Both the position numbers and the translations under genes were made by a program. The notes below the pieces were generated by a model. The model ran no database searches and was not told the DNA's origin. It saw only the letters and a program-made list of their open reading frames with translations. DNA of 64,000 bases from Chlorokybus atmophyticus (lineage: Eukaryota; Streptophyta; Chlorokybophyceae; Chlorokybales; Chlorokybaceae). Below are positions 1-11,676 of this stretch, in pieces. Location: contig RHPI01000277.1 of NCBI GenBank assembly GCA_009103225.1, forward strand, positions 526,222 through 590,221. Reading direction: 5' to 3'. Numbering within the stretch: the first letter of the stretch is position 1; every line of letters begins with the position of its first letter.

Positions 1-2272
1 CTTGCATGCATGGCGGCCGCATGTGCGCACAAGCTGGCACTTCCGCTGGCAGGCAACAGTTTCATAGCAAGGCACCTGCAGAGAAGCTTGTGGTGAGCAT
101 GAGAATACCCAGCATATTGTGGATGCTGTCATAGTAAACCCTGTAGCAGTGAACAGAAGCAAGGCGCACCTCACGCCGCGTCATGCCACACCCTTGACAT
201 GTCTTCACAGCCATCTCCAGGCAGTTTGACATGCAAGGACCGCGGTGGCAGCGATCAGAACATGTGTGCGTGCCGCACTTCAGCGGTCGGGCGCATGTCA
301 AACCACATGTGGGTGTTGAAGCGTCACAAGGCAGCTCGTTGTAGACTTGCTTGCCGCAGGGACATGTGCGCGGCCCAGCGTAAGGACAATCCCCACAAGG
401 GCCTGCGGCACATACACAACATGCACCATGCTCTCAGAGCTGCAATGGCATGACACGTTGCATACTCAACCACTGGAGTTGAGCACTGGTGGCATTGTCA
501 ACGTGTAGACAATGACACTTTCAAAACATGCCTGAATGGCAGCCTCGCTCGCATTTGTGCCGCCTGCAAGGCAGCACTCGATTGCAGTCTTTTGCACACA
601 CGAATGTGCGATCAGCACACTTGCGTGTCTCAATCTCACTACCGCAGGCGCAGGCGTATTGACCAAGTTTGCCACAAGGCAGACATTCGCCTGCAAGGAC
701 AACATTGCAAATCCGCAACTGACTGCCAACACCTTAAGTTGAGGCTATGCAGCTTACTGCTGTGGCACGGGTGATTGCAAGTGTGTAGCCCACACGCAAG
801 CCGCTTGTTGCATGTCTTAGCACAGCTCCAGCCATACGACTGCCCACAACGCACAACCCTACTCTGCAGCAAGAATGAAGCTTTGATTTGTCACCATCAT
901 GTGACCAGCGCCATGGCAGCCATTGCTGTGTACCTCAGCGCCACAGTGGCAGCGCAGCTGTTTCAGCTGAGGGCATGGTGGGCATGGTCCCGGATGACAA
1001 AGGAGAACACAGCGGTGATTGCCAGCACACTGTGCGGGCACGTCTGCGTCCTGTTGAACAAGCCACAACGTTGCAATGAGAATGATGGGACACATTCGTG
1101 CTGCAAAACTAGTGCATGAATATGCCAGCGTGAGATGCCACGTACGAGAGCCAGGTAAGACTGTACAGTTGGAAGCATGCAATCGCAAACACAACTTGCT
1201 TCTGGCGTTGCATGCATACAGTACAGCAGCCGCGACCAATGCATACCTGGTGTGAGGGCTGCAGTGGTTTGTCACAACGCTCACCACAAGTGTGTGGTGC
1301 AAGCCATGGGTCACATCTGTCACAACATTATGAAGTTGATTCTCTGCATGCAGCACAGGATGCATACCAATGCTTGACATAGTTGACACACCTGTGTGCC
1401 AGGTTACGCACCTGGGATCACGCTCCTTGCCACAAAAACAGTAGTACGCGCTTGGTGTCTCCAACGTCTTGTACTCTGCGCGACACTACAAAGACAACCA
1501 TGGTAAGGCAGTTGCTTCTCAGCGTGTGTTTGCGTGGTCTCAGGTCAAGAGTTTCTTGACACAGACAACGCACACCAACAGTCACCTTAGGGCAGTTCCA
1601 GCAGGCTGTCCTGGCTGCATCAGCTGCTGCAGTTGGAAACAGGTGTGGTGTGAGGTTGGCTACGGACCGAGCCGCAGCAGCAGAGACAGCCTGTGAGCGC
1701 CCAGGTTAGTAAACAAGTTATGAACCAATCACCGACTCAATGAAGCACACAGTACCTGCCGGGCCCATGACTGGATGCATATCAGATGAAACAGTGTGCT
1801 GCAGCCTTTGATACACTGCCACACAGGATCCGCACGCCCAACCTGTGAAGCAATGGATCACTACACGCACAACATCACGCGACAACTGTGCGAGCACCTT
1901 CTCGAGACATATGAGGCAGACAGCGGCGCGGCCTCGGCTGCTAAGAAGGTGATGCTGAACCTTGAGCAGCGAGGCTGATGCAAAAGCTGCCTCCTCCTGC
2001 TGCAGTTGCCAAGATTGCAAGAGTTTGCACGGTCATGTTTATATATACGGGAGCTGCGTTTCTTGTTGTCTCTCTCCATATTACCAAGGCACAGGTTGCA
2101 AAGCTCTCACAAGGCCTGATGTATGCAAGCTTACCTGGACCAGCTCAGCGACATCTTGAACCTGCAGTCGCGCCTGGCCCAAGTATTGCTCAAATATGCT
2201 GCGCTCGACAGCGTCCTGCTCGTCGTCGCTGCAACTGCTGTTGTCGCTGTCGCTGTCGCTCAACTCCTGCAA
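1..2272 (-). CDS. NFXL1-like NF-X1-type zinc-finger protein, N-terminal part (partial, runs off left edge)
   Basis: Eleven exons rebuilt on the minus strand: 2135-2272, 1898-1999, 1756-1842, 1586-1690, 1412-1485, 1247-1316, 934-1029, 758-863, 532-690, 170-402 and <1-75; all phases agree. The first ATG opens an acidic Ser/Asp-rich N-terminus. A RING-like domain follows across exons 2-5 (CLICLEK, DPVWQC, FHLICIQSWARQ, WNCPK/CRAEYK), then YYCFCGKERDP and DPWLAPHTCGERC. After that comes a run of NF-X1 zinc fingers (e.g. HRCVLLCHPGPCPPCP, CGLHTCNHPCH, CRRHKCERGCH, CGTHTCSDRCHRGPC). The order and spacing are those of NFXL1/NFX1-type proteins, which are nuclear or membrane-associated regulators with a probable RING ubiquitin-ligase module. 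About 380 residues are visible; the remaining fingers lie outside. The intron after 532 needs a GC donor (CAG|GCATGT). Family assignment is secure; NFX1 versus NFXL1 subtype is inference. Confidence 0.9.
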
Positions 2273-3068
2273 CTGCCCAGTCGCAATGCTTCAGACAATG
2301 TCACTGTCACACATAGCTCAAAACACCTGAAGCACTGAATTTACAAACAAGCTGACAAGTAGCATGGACACCACGTTCATGTGCTCTGCTGGACAGCGTG
2401 GCACAACGTGTGTGCTACACTGTCAAGCTACAAGCTGAGTCCAGGCTAAGGGCTTCAACATGCGACAACTGGAACGCAGCAAGCTTGGTCCTGACAGTCA
2501 AACAAGCGTAATGTGTTTGGGATGTGTTTGGGCTTCGAAGAAGCATGTAAAGCTACCCTGCATTGTGCATGGCGCTTACCGGTGGTGCAGGCAGCTGTGC
2601 AGGCAAGCGCTTGGGCCCCCATGCGCCGGCCGCATGCGCCACTGGGAGAGGCATTTGTCCACGCACGATGACTGATCAGAAACTTCTGTCACATGCTTTA
2701 AGCCGCCCTCACCCCACCCATCTCCCTCCGCACACCGCCGCCGACCACATCGCCAGCAACAACCAGCTGCTGAGCACAGCAAACAGTGACTGAACCACAC
2801 TGAACCACACTGAAGTGGGAATCGAACCAAGCTGAACTGAACTAATAGAAGTGATCCATAACGTTGTGTTTGTTCACTGATCCCAAACCTGTGTGATTAG
2901 GGTTTGCGGCGGCGGAGGCGGTGAAGGTGGCGGCGGAGGACGTGCGGAGGACAGCAGAGACCAGAAGGTTGAGGGTGTGGTCGTTGAGGGCGAGAGAGAG
3001 TGGAGTGCGGATAGGAGCGGGCATTTTCTGGGCATTTTCTGGGAGCTGAGGGGCTGTGAGTTGCAGCC
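2273..3068. other. Intergenic region between divergent NFXL1-like and IF-3 genes
   Basis: About 800 bp separate two start codons pointing away from each other, so this stretch should hold both promoters. No convincing TATA box is visible near either start. A C-rich tract with repeated CCACC/CCGCC words lies at about 2700-2760 and a G-rich GGCGG tract at about 2905-2945, just upstream of the IF-3 start. No gene was recognised. Confidence 0.5.
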
Positions 3069-5207
3069 ATGGCTGCTGCTTTAGCGAATTTTGCAGCGGC
3101 ATCAGCGCTGCTGACGCCTTCAGCGCTGCCGTCGCCAACGGCCGCATGCAAAGCTCGCTCGCTAGGGATTTCCGCCTCCCCGTCCTTCAGAACCGCCAAG
3201 AAAGCCCAGCCGCCCTCGAGAGCACCCCTGCGCGTGGTTGCCGCTGTGCCACGCCGCCCGCCCGTCCGACGAGTTGTGGTACGTGCGTAACACATGCTCA
3301 TGCATATTGGCTGTTACTGTGCATGGCTGTCAGAAAGAAGTGAACCGGAAATTGATAACAGACGGATGGCCCGGGACCATGCATACAACCATTTAGACAC
3401 AAGTTGGTCACGTAAAGAATTCAGTGCCGAATCGTGTCCTGAGCTGGTTGAGCTGCCGTTTGCTTGTGTGGCTTGTTTGTGCAGTTTTGATTATGTTTTT
3501 CCAATACTGACTGCATGTTATGCAGTCAGTAGTAAAAACCAGATAGGTTTATTTTTGACTGCTGAACGTTGCAACCATGATGTGGGGCAGAAAACTGTGC
3601 AAGAAGAGAAGGAGGCGGCGGCGAGGGCAAAAGCTAGGGATGGACCATCGGTCAACGAGGAGATCACGTACGCAGTGTTTCATTGTGCTTGCGCTGTAAT
3701 CTCTATAATCAGCTGCCTTCATGCAGATTTGGCAAGCGAAATCAAGTTTACATGCATGTCTTGTTGTTGTTGTTGAAGTATCCCAAAGCATTAGGTCTAT
3801 GTGCAGTTGAGGGTCTGATCTCCTGTTGTCGCAGGGCTGCAACGCTCCGCGTTCTGGATAACGAGAAGAACATGGTGAGTAGCAGCTGTTCGGTTTAGAG
3901 GATTATCGCCATGACTAACTTGCAACGACTGGCTATTGTGGATGTACGTCATTCTGTCTCACTTTGCCTACGCTATTGCACAGCTGGGTGTTTTTTCAAG
4001 GAGAGAAGCGTTGACTATGGCGGAGGAGCAAGAGCTGGATTTGGTAAGGTTATTGCCTGTTGCGAGCAGTCATACAATTCGCTTACATCGCCATGGTTTG
4101 CGCTTTCACGCCTCTCGTGTTTGTTTTCTTACCTTGTGTAGTGCTGTGTATTCATTAAATCGTTCTGTCATAAAGGCGCCATGTGGCGAATGGTTGCAGT
4201 GAGGGAATAGGGCTGCCAGTTGGCAAGTGCAGTAGTAAGGTGTATTGGCATTTTGAACAGTTTCAAGTTGTCGCATGCTACTTGACATGCATGGCGTTCT
4301 TCACCAAGCACACTTACCGAAGGCAGATATGCCCTTTCTAGGGTGCTGACCCTGTTCTCCCAACAGTGTGCTAGATCAACTAGGGTGTATCTACTTTACC
4401 CTTTTGTGCAACTTTTGTGCCATCTGGGTTTTCTCAGGCGCCCACAGACTTAACGACATCAACTTATTAGTAGTGCATGCTGAACATTGGTATTTGCAGG
4501 TCATGATATCACCAGAGGCTGACCCGCCTGTGACGCGCATAATGGATTACAGGTAGCTGGCATCTTGTTGGCTATGTGGGGACTAGCGCTTTTTGACGCT
4601 GCGGTGGTTGGCAACTACAATGCCACTGCTAACTTGAGCTGCTTGTACACAGCAAGTACAAGTATGAGCAGGAGAAAAAGAAGCGCGAAGAGCGTAAGAA
4701 AGCTGCAGGTAGGAGTGATGTACCAAGAATGATGTTGGAAAAACTTAATTGCTGAGGGTTGCTATGTGCGTGGCAGTGTTGACTCAATGGTTTTGTGTGA
4801 CACAGCAAACAGGGTGGAAATCAAGGAGCTGAAGATGCGGTACAACATTGACGTGCACGACTACCAAGTGAGGCTACGCGCAGCGCAGCGGTTCCTCGCA
4901 GATGGCGACAAAGTCAAGGTGACAGCGCAGTTTCGAGGGCGGGAAGTCGCTCAGCAGTTCCGAGAACTTGCACAGGAGTTGTTTGAGCGGCTCGCAAATG
5001 ACTTGAGTGAGGTGAGTATCAGTGTGTTTACATGTTGTTCTGTGCTTGAATGATGCAACTTTGCTGATGTGTGTTTGTGTCTATCTGTCGCAGACTGCTG
5101 TGATGGAAGGCCAGATATCGTTTGAGGGTCGCAACATGCAGATGACGTTAGCTCCCAACAAGGCCGCGCTTGCGAAGCCACGGTCAAATGAACCTGTTTC
5201 AAATTAG
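3069..5207 (+). CDS. Chloroplast translation initiation factor IF-3 (infC-type)
   Basis: Eight exons: 3069-3278, 3591-3667, 3835-3874, 3984-4043, 4500-4552, 4653-4708, 4806-5011 and 5094-5207. They join in phase to a 271-residue protein. Residues 1-70 are Ala/Ser/Arg-rich and lack acidic residues, as in a chloroplast transit peptide. The IF-3 N-domain follows (SVNEEI, LGVFSRREALTMAEEQELDLV, ADPPVTRIMDYSKYKYEQEKK). The C-domain carries VEIKELKMR, HDYQVRLRAAQRFL, GDKVKVTAQFRGRE and MEGRQ-like QISFEGRNMQMTLAPNK. IF-3 binds the 30S-type subunit and proofreads start-codon selection, here most likely on plastid ribosomes. A mitochondrial destination is the main alternative and cannot be excluded from the presequence alone. 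The ATG was chosen because it opens the presequence and no earlier in-frame ATG is spliceable to it. Confidence 0.92.
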
Positions 5208-5645
5208 AATATTAGCTAGCTTAAGCAAACAACGTTAGCAACTGGCTGCTAGTACGTGTATCACGTATGTTGACCCAGGAAAGTTCAGTTGCCCCCATCT
5301 AGCAGGCAAGAGTGTGTGATTGCCAGTTTGGTATGCTGATGGCGCAGATTATTGTGGCTGCGCAGCAAATCGTTACACAACTTGTTGTGGTTGTTCTCTC
5401 TGTCTTGTATGAACTGCCTATTTAGGTTGAAAATTAGTACAGCACGCTGCCTACCTAGGCTAATCATATTACACAGTACACTCGACTACTGCTATATCCG
5501 GGCATTCTGGCTCTTGATACGGGAGGCGCGTAGCATATGGCAAGGCCTGCACGTATGTCTTGGTCAGCCAACCACTATGTATGTATGTATTCACTTGCAA
5601 TATTCAGCAGGTAGCTTGGCACCAGCGGCACTTACCTGCAATGTG
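5208..5645. other. Intergenic region between convergent genes
   Basis: This stretch holds the 3' ends of the IF-3 gene (plus) and of the polyQ/polyA gene (minus). A short GTATGTAT run occurs at about 5575-5590. No coding signal, RNA gene or recognisable repeat was seen. Confidence 0.4.
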
Positions 5646-6948
5646 TCATCGGTCTCGGCTGTCGGGTGTGTGAGCGTGCACATAGACGGGCGAGTCCTCA
5701 TCTTTCTGCCAACCCACGAGCATTGCGCTTGTTAGCCACAGCATCGCATGCAAGTGTTCTGCAACACCCAACGGCAAGCTGCAGCAGAGCACATGACACA
5801 ATCAACAAAAGACTCACGGGTATTCGGCGGATGACGGTGCCGTCATCATACACCTCAAACCCGGCCATTGTCGCCAACGACTTGAGGAGCTCAAAATTCG
5901 TGCTTCCATGCAATCCCTGCAAGTTGTATGTTCATCAGATGTGCTATACAAGAGTCCTGGTTGAAAGTGTACAAGCCATGTGTACACGTGCGTGCGTGTA
6001 GACAGCACTCACATGGGCTCGCAGCGAGGAGTAGAACCGCGTGAGCACTGCACGGCGTTGGGCTTCCCTGTCGCGCCGAACCTCGCGGTCCCCAAGGGCT
6101 TTGCTGTTGCCGATTTCGCCGGTGTTCCCCCTGTCGCTGGTGTTCCCGCCTCCTCCGCTGTTGCTGTTATTGTTGTTGAGGTTGTTGTTGGAGGGTACGT
6201 GGGCAAGGACCACATGCTGCTGTTGCTGAGCCGCCGCAGCCGCGGCCGCAGCCGCGGCTGCAGCCTGCTGCTGTTGCTGCTGCTGTTGTTGATGGTGAAG
6301 TGCCAGCTGGTGAGACAATGGCGTCAACGCCGGATGCACATTGCCCCACCCGCCCCCGCCCCCGCCGTGCCCGTGGTGGTGGTGGTCAGAGTGAAGCAAC
6401 ACGCTGTCTGCACCTCCCCTCATCCCCTCACCTGGTGCGCGCATGCATGTGCGTCACGTATTGCACAACACCGCAATCGTAACAACCTTCACGCACACGC
6501 ACAAGCACAAACATGCTCGCATGGCAGCGCATGCTCAGGCACGCACATTCATGCAACCGCGCGCACGGCAGCATACGCATAGACGCGCGCGTGTGCATTC
6601 ACACGCACACGCGCGTACACATATGCAATCGCTTGGAGCCTGCCGTGCCTTCCTTACAAAGACCTAAGCAAAGTGTTGATTGAACAGCACGCCTGTGCGC
6701 GCATATGTGTGTATACGCCTCATGTTTAGCCTCTACTCTAAGACCGCAATCGAGACCGAGAGCTTACCATGCGCATATGCCGTGCACCGTTAAGGAGGCA
6801 CCTCATACATGTATACTACTGCAACATCTACACCAACAGCAACTAGAAACGACAAAAACCAACCCCAGCACGTACCAATCATCGCGTGCATCGCGTTGTT
6901 CTCATCGGCCCTGATCGTCCATAGCTTAAGGCTCTCGTGCGGCTTCAT
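5646..6948 (-). CDS. Hypothetical protein with polyHis, polyGly, polyGln and polyAla tracts
   Basis: I do not recognise this family. Four minus-strand exons (6876-6948, 6013-6431, 5818-5916, 5646-5705) join in phase into 216 residues with consensus GT-AG introns. The N-terminus is MKPHESLKLWTIRADENNAM. Exon 2 encodes HHHHGHGGGGGG, then a Gln run (about 9), an Ala run (about 12) and a second short Gln run, followed by Asn-rich and Gly-rich linkers. A basic helix-like segment (GDREVRRDREAQRRAVLTRFY) closes the exon. The C-terminus is globular-looking (FELLKSLATMAGFEVYDDG, TVIRRIP, SPVYVHAHTPDSRDR). Homopolymer tracts of this kind are common in transcriptional or RNA-binding regulators, but no domain supports a function. 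The splice model is supported by phase and by conservation-like composition only. Confidence 0.6.
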
Positions 6949-7132
6949 GGTTTTGGGGTGAGGTAGGGGACTGTCTTGTTGGTTTCCCTCTCCACTCCTT
7001 TTCTGAACTAACCTACCAGCTTCCAGCGGATACCACTCAATGATAAACCCTCTACTGAGTCAGCTATCCGCACAATAAACCAACCTACCTAACGCTGCAT
7101 TGCAGCAGCAAACTCAACATCAAAGTTGGCGA

Positions 7133-7140
7133 CTTATATA
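7133..7140 (-). promoter_or_regulatory. TATA-like box for the polyQ/polyA gene
   Basis: Read on the minus strand this is TATATAAG, about 185 bp upstream of the start codon at 6948. The position and sequence suit a core promoter with a moderate 5' leader. No initiator was confirmed. Confidence 0.35.
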
Positions 7141-7946
7141 CAGCAACAGTCAGCAGCTCCTCCGGAACTGAACTAACCGCGGCAGTAGTGTGTCAATCGC
7201 ACGCTCACTGTGATTGCACTGCTGCAGTGAATTAACCTACCTCCAATAGTGAACGGACTGCACTACTTGCGTGACTGATCTACTACAAGAATGACCCAAA
7301 GAGAGAAGACTGAATCCAGTCTATCGCTGGGAAAGCCAGCACGCCAACGTCGTTCCAGACGTGGTTGACACCTCCCTCGTCTCCGCATACGCCGGACACT
7401 GTCGCTGCCGCCACCGCCGTGACCACCGTCGCCCTCACCACCACCTCCGCCGCCAGCCACCACAACAACCAGTAGCAGCATCAAACTGTCTGTTTTCCAC
7501 AGCGAGGCGTTTTATTTTGGGGGCTTACGCCGTGGAGCGTTTCCTTTCCTGTTGTGTTTCTCTCTCTCCCCTTCGTTGAGCTTTATTTGGGAGATTTCTA
7601 ATGAGGAATAAACTGCTAGGCACGTGCCTTGGGATAATACTGATATCAACTATTTTATCGATAGCTGGCGTCGTGGTGATATCCACGGTGTGTCGGTGGA
7701 GGGGCTTGATTGTCGATGGAAAATGTCAGATGGCGGGAAGTAGTGTGGCAGCGCGGCGGACGTGGCGGTGACGTCAGCGGTCGGTGGCTGTCGCCACGTG
7801 GATTAGCAATGGAGTGCAGTGTGGCTGTAACCGTAAGCGCTGACACCTCCAGTGTGTCGCTCTGCGACAAGTGTGTTAGCGTTAGCCGCCGCCGCCGCCT
7901 GGTGGTTGTCGTCTTTGTCTGCGTGGGCGCGGGGCGGAGGTTAGTG

Positions 7947-7955
7947 CATATAAGA
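7947..7955 (+). promoter_or_regulatory. TATA-like box for the glutamine amidotransferase gene
   Basis: CATATAAGA lies about 165 bp upstream of the ATG at 8119, inside a GC-rich stretch where an AT-rich word stands out. It is a reasonable core-promoter candidate on sequence alone. Confidence 0.35.
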
Positions 7956-8118
7956 GGTGGTGGGTGAGGGTGGTGTGCGCGGTGGGCGTGGTGGGGAGAA
8001 CGGCCGTTTGTCAGGATGCTGGTGAGCGGCTAGGGCTGCAGCTAAGCTGCTTAGGGTTTGACGTGGTGGCCAGGCCGTGGCCCTGGTGGAGCGGCTGCTT
8101 GGCTGAGGCGGATAAAGC

Positions 8119-10793
8119 ATGGAACTAGGGGCGGCGTACGTGGCGCGGCCACGCATCCTGGTGGTGGCTAGGCGGACCCTCAGGAAGAACAAGAACGTAG
8201 ATTTCGTGGGAGAGTACCACTTGGACCTCATACTCCGCTTTGGCGCCGTGCCCGTCATCGTCCCCCGCCTCCCCCTCGCCTCCTCCGTGCTTGAGGCCTA
8301 TTTGCCTCTCCATGGTCTGCTGGTCGTCGAGGGGGAGGACATCGACATTGAGGTACATACTCTTTGCTTATTAGCAGCACAGCGCTGGTCTTTGCCTCAC
8401 TTTCTTGGGTTCCAGTTCCAGTCAGCTGGTGGCCTTTAGACATGCTTAGGCACGCTTGCCACTATTTGCGGCGCTCTATTGCCTGGGGTAGAGTTGTACC
8501 TCAACAGAACATTTGCACTATTGCTGTCGGCAGTTGCATACAAACTGTGTCGAGAAGCTTCCTGTGACAGACGTTGTGCATGACACATGCTCTTTCATGG
8601 CTACTTACTAGTGAACGGACAGCTGTCCCACAACAGACCGCTGGCAGTCCCACGCAGAATTTAATGCCCTTATAAACATGTATATACGAAAATGAAAGAT
8701 GGTAGAGTTGTCATTGAGTCGGTTAAGGTGGTGCTAATTGTGATGTTAACTAGTTGCATGCGTTGCTGTTTGTGTGCAGCGTTCAGCCCTCAGTTTATGA
8801 CATGCTCTCAGCGTACTGTATGATGTGCTTGTATGCTGGGTGGTCATGGTTGCTGTGTATGGGGTCTGCAGGTAGCGGAGAAGCTCGGCTACAGCGTCTA
8901 TGAAAAGGACCAGGTAATGGACCCTGAGATAGCGCGCAAGATGAAGGAACTCCACCCGTCCGACACGGAACACGATCCGTCAAAAGACGAGCTGGAGTTT
9001 GCACTTGCCAAGCGCTGTGTGCAGAAGGGCATACCTTATCTTGGCCTATGCAGGTATAGCCATCCGCACTCTGCCGTGTATTATCTGTTTTGTTTTCACA
9101 TATAGTACTAGTCACTGATGGTGCATGTGAACTCGAGGCCACCGCCGTGGTATAATTACAGACTAACTTGCTGCTGTCGTGCACAACGTCTAAGCGTGCG
9201 AACTTTGTTTGTTTGCTAGAGGATCGCAGTTGCTCAATGTCATAATGGGCGGCACGCTGTATGCTGATGTCGAGCTGGAGGCTAACGCTATACCCCATAT
9301 CGACTATAACAATTACGATGGCTACCGCCACCCCATCAAGATTGTGCCAGGGACACCCATGGAAGCGTGGTTTGGGCGCCAGGTATGTTGTTTGTTAAGC
9401 GCATTATGTTTTATCTTTATGAATGCAAAAGCCAACTACATTTGCCTGTCTTGCACAGGAAGCTTTGCCTGTGAACTCGTATCATCACCAAGGCGTTAGG
9501 AGGTTGGCGCCCGGGCTCAAGCCTATGGCTTACTCGCCTGACGGGCTGCTTGAAGGGTTCTACAATCCTTCGCAGAAGTTCCATGTTGGTTTGCAGTTCC
9601 ATCCGGAGCGCATGCTGGACGAGCACCCGGGCGGCTATCTATTATATGAAGCATTTGTCAACGCTACGCGCGATTATCATCGTCGGCAGCTGCGCAGACA
9701 GTTGCAGGTGCATATTTGTTGTTTCCAGATCCAGCTTTATTACATGTGCATGTGATGCACATGAAGCTTAGGGTTGCGGATTGACAGCAGCCTGTCGTCA
9801 TGAACATGTCTGAGCGAGTGACCATGCAGGCGCTGGCCCGGTTCCATGCATCACCAATGGCGCCAATAGACGCCGGTCACGTGGAATACAGGCAGATGTT
9901 GATGAATACGGAGGGCACGGTGCGGGGGAACAATCTATCCATGTTTGCGAGGGCGAGCGGAGGCAACCATAATGCCAGGCCCGATCAAGCCGCCCCAGCA
10001 TGCTCACAGCAAGTAGTGTTTCCCAACGATGAGAGCACAAAGCCTTCTCAAAATGGAGACGCACATGCGCCTTCCCGCAAGCTCGTAAAGTCCAGGTCGA
10101 ACTTGGAGCTGGCGAACAGACTTCGGCTGGACATCACAGACAACCCTCAGGCTGTCATGCAAGTTCCTGACTCGGACAAGAGTGTGCGCGCTACTACCCC
10201 GACCATCGCATCCATTCCTGAAGCTTCACCCGTAACATTTGAGGTGAGACGGTTTAACCTCCTTTCATTGAGTCGAATGTGTGAACCGAGGCTTGTGGAG
10301 TTTTGAAACTGAGATACGATTGGGATTGTGCCTTCCAGCAGTCCACAGTGCCATTTACTCCTGGCACTCATAGCATTACGCCAACTCCGCTGAAAGAGCG
10401 CAGCAGGGTTTCAAAGGACAGCATCCGCAGGTTGGCAGCAACCCACTAACTGGCATACGTATGAACCAACATCTGGCTGCGTTTGCTGTGGCATTGCAGC
10501 TTGTCGCTGAAGTCGTGTGCTTTCTCATGCTGGTTTCCTCACACAGGCCGATGGGCTCAAGTTGGAGTCATGTGACGCGCATGTTGGGTTGGCAACGAAA
10601 AGGGTCGTCGTACAATTACACGCTTGATGGGTTGGCGCTTGAGCAGTCAGAAGACCAACAGTGGAGGGACCAGAAGAGGTACGCTGACGCCATCGGCATA
10701 TCCATCCATGGCGGCTCACGCTACAAGCAGGTGAAGGCAAAGCAAGACATGACAAACAACCGGCCGGTCAGTGCTGAGAGAGACACTCGATGA
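8119..10793 (+). CDS. Class I glutamine amidotransferase-like (GATase1, plant type) with C-terminal extension
   Basis: Seven exons: 8119-8352, 8872-9053, 9220-9382, 9459-9707, 9791-10243, 10339-10430 and 10547-10793. They join in phase to 539 residues. The N-terminal half carries [20 protein letters not shown] and [12 protein letters not shown], the signature of the plant cytosolic/nuclear GATase1-like family (Arabidopsis At1g66860/At5g38200 type). The nucleophile elbow [11 protein letters not shown] is split by intron 2 and restored on splicing, with its Cys. [12 protein letters not shown] and LQFHPERM supply the His-Glu pair, so the Cys-His-Glu triad is intact. These enzymes hydrolyse gamma-glutamyl amides; the in vivo substrate of this branch is not known. 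The last about 263 residues (from 9791) are polar and low in recognisable structure, ending in a segment with [20 protein letters not shown]. The ATG at 8119 is followed directly by family-typical residues. Confidence 0.9.
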
Positions 10794-11454
10794 TGCGTGG
10801 CACTAGGTGATGGGTGGTTGCGCAAATCCCACCATGTATAATATATACATTGCGTTCTGCGGCAGTACGCTGCAGCATGGCAGTGCTGGTCACAGCACCT
10901 GCCATCATTTTTGTTTTCTTTGGGGTGTAGGTGGGTTGACATTGGGCGATAAGTCGTTTGAGCATTGCTTGAACAGTTTAACAAATAACCGTATGTTTGT
11001 GCTGCCTTTCATTCGTCCAGTCAAGGACACCGATAAGGACTGATTTAGTATGTACACATATTACACATGCTACCGCAATGGTTGTTCAGCCCGAGATGTC
11101 ACTTCCCATCAAACACAAGTGATGATTGCATTACTGAATGTAGTGCTGAAGCTAGCCCGATTCAGCCTATTTCAGTCTAAAATCAGTGCAAAGCATGCGC
11201 CACATGTGTAAACATAACCAACATGTCACCATCATTTGCAAGTTACAGCCTATAACAAGTGTCACCAAATATCAATGCGGCACATGTTGCATTGCTGGCT
11301 GTTAATATTGTTGACATAGTTGGTAGTCAACACATGTCGATGGTAACAATTGTGGCATCAATGAAACATGCATGCTACCAATGCCCAACACGTTGCATGA
11401 GCATATACCGTGTTTGTGCGAATACAACCCTTCCTCGCAAACATACCCCCCCCC

Positions 11455-11676
11455 NNNNNNNNNNNNNNNNNNNNNNNNNNNNNNNNNNNNNNNNNNNNNN
11501 NNNNNNNNNNNNNNNNNNNNNNNNNNNNNNNNNNNNNNNNNNNNNNNNNNNNNNNNNNNNNNNNNNNNNNNNNNNNNNNNNNNNNNNNNNNNNNNNNNNN
11601 NNNNNNNNNNNNNNNNNNNNNNNNNNNNNNNNNNNNNNNNNNNNNNNNNNNNNNNNNNNNNNNNNNNNNNNNNNNN
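11455..11676. other. Assembly gap (222 N)
   Basis: A run of N follows a poly-C stretch, which suggests a sequencing or assembly failure at a homopolymer or G-quadruplex-prone site. Confidence 0.99.

Larger units (their letters stand above)
6949..8118. other. Shared intergenic promoter region between divergent genes
   Basis: Roughly 1.2 kb lie between the start codons of the orphan gene (minus) and the glutamine amidotransferase (plus). Each start has a TATA-like box on its own strand (annotated separately). The middle is rich in CCACC/CCGCC and GGTGG words, with no recognisable gene. Confidence 0.5.
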
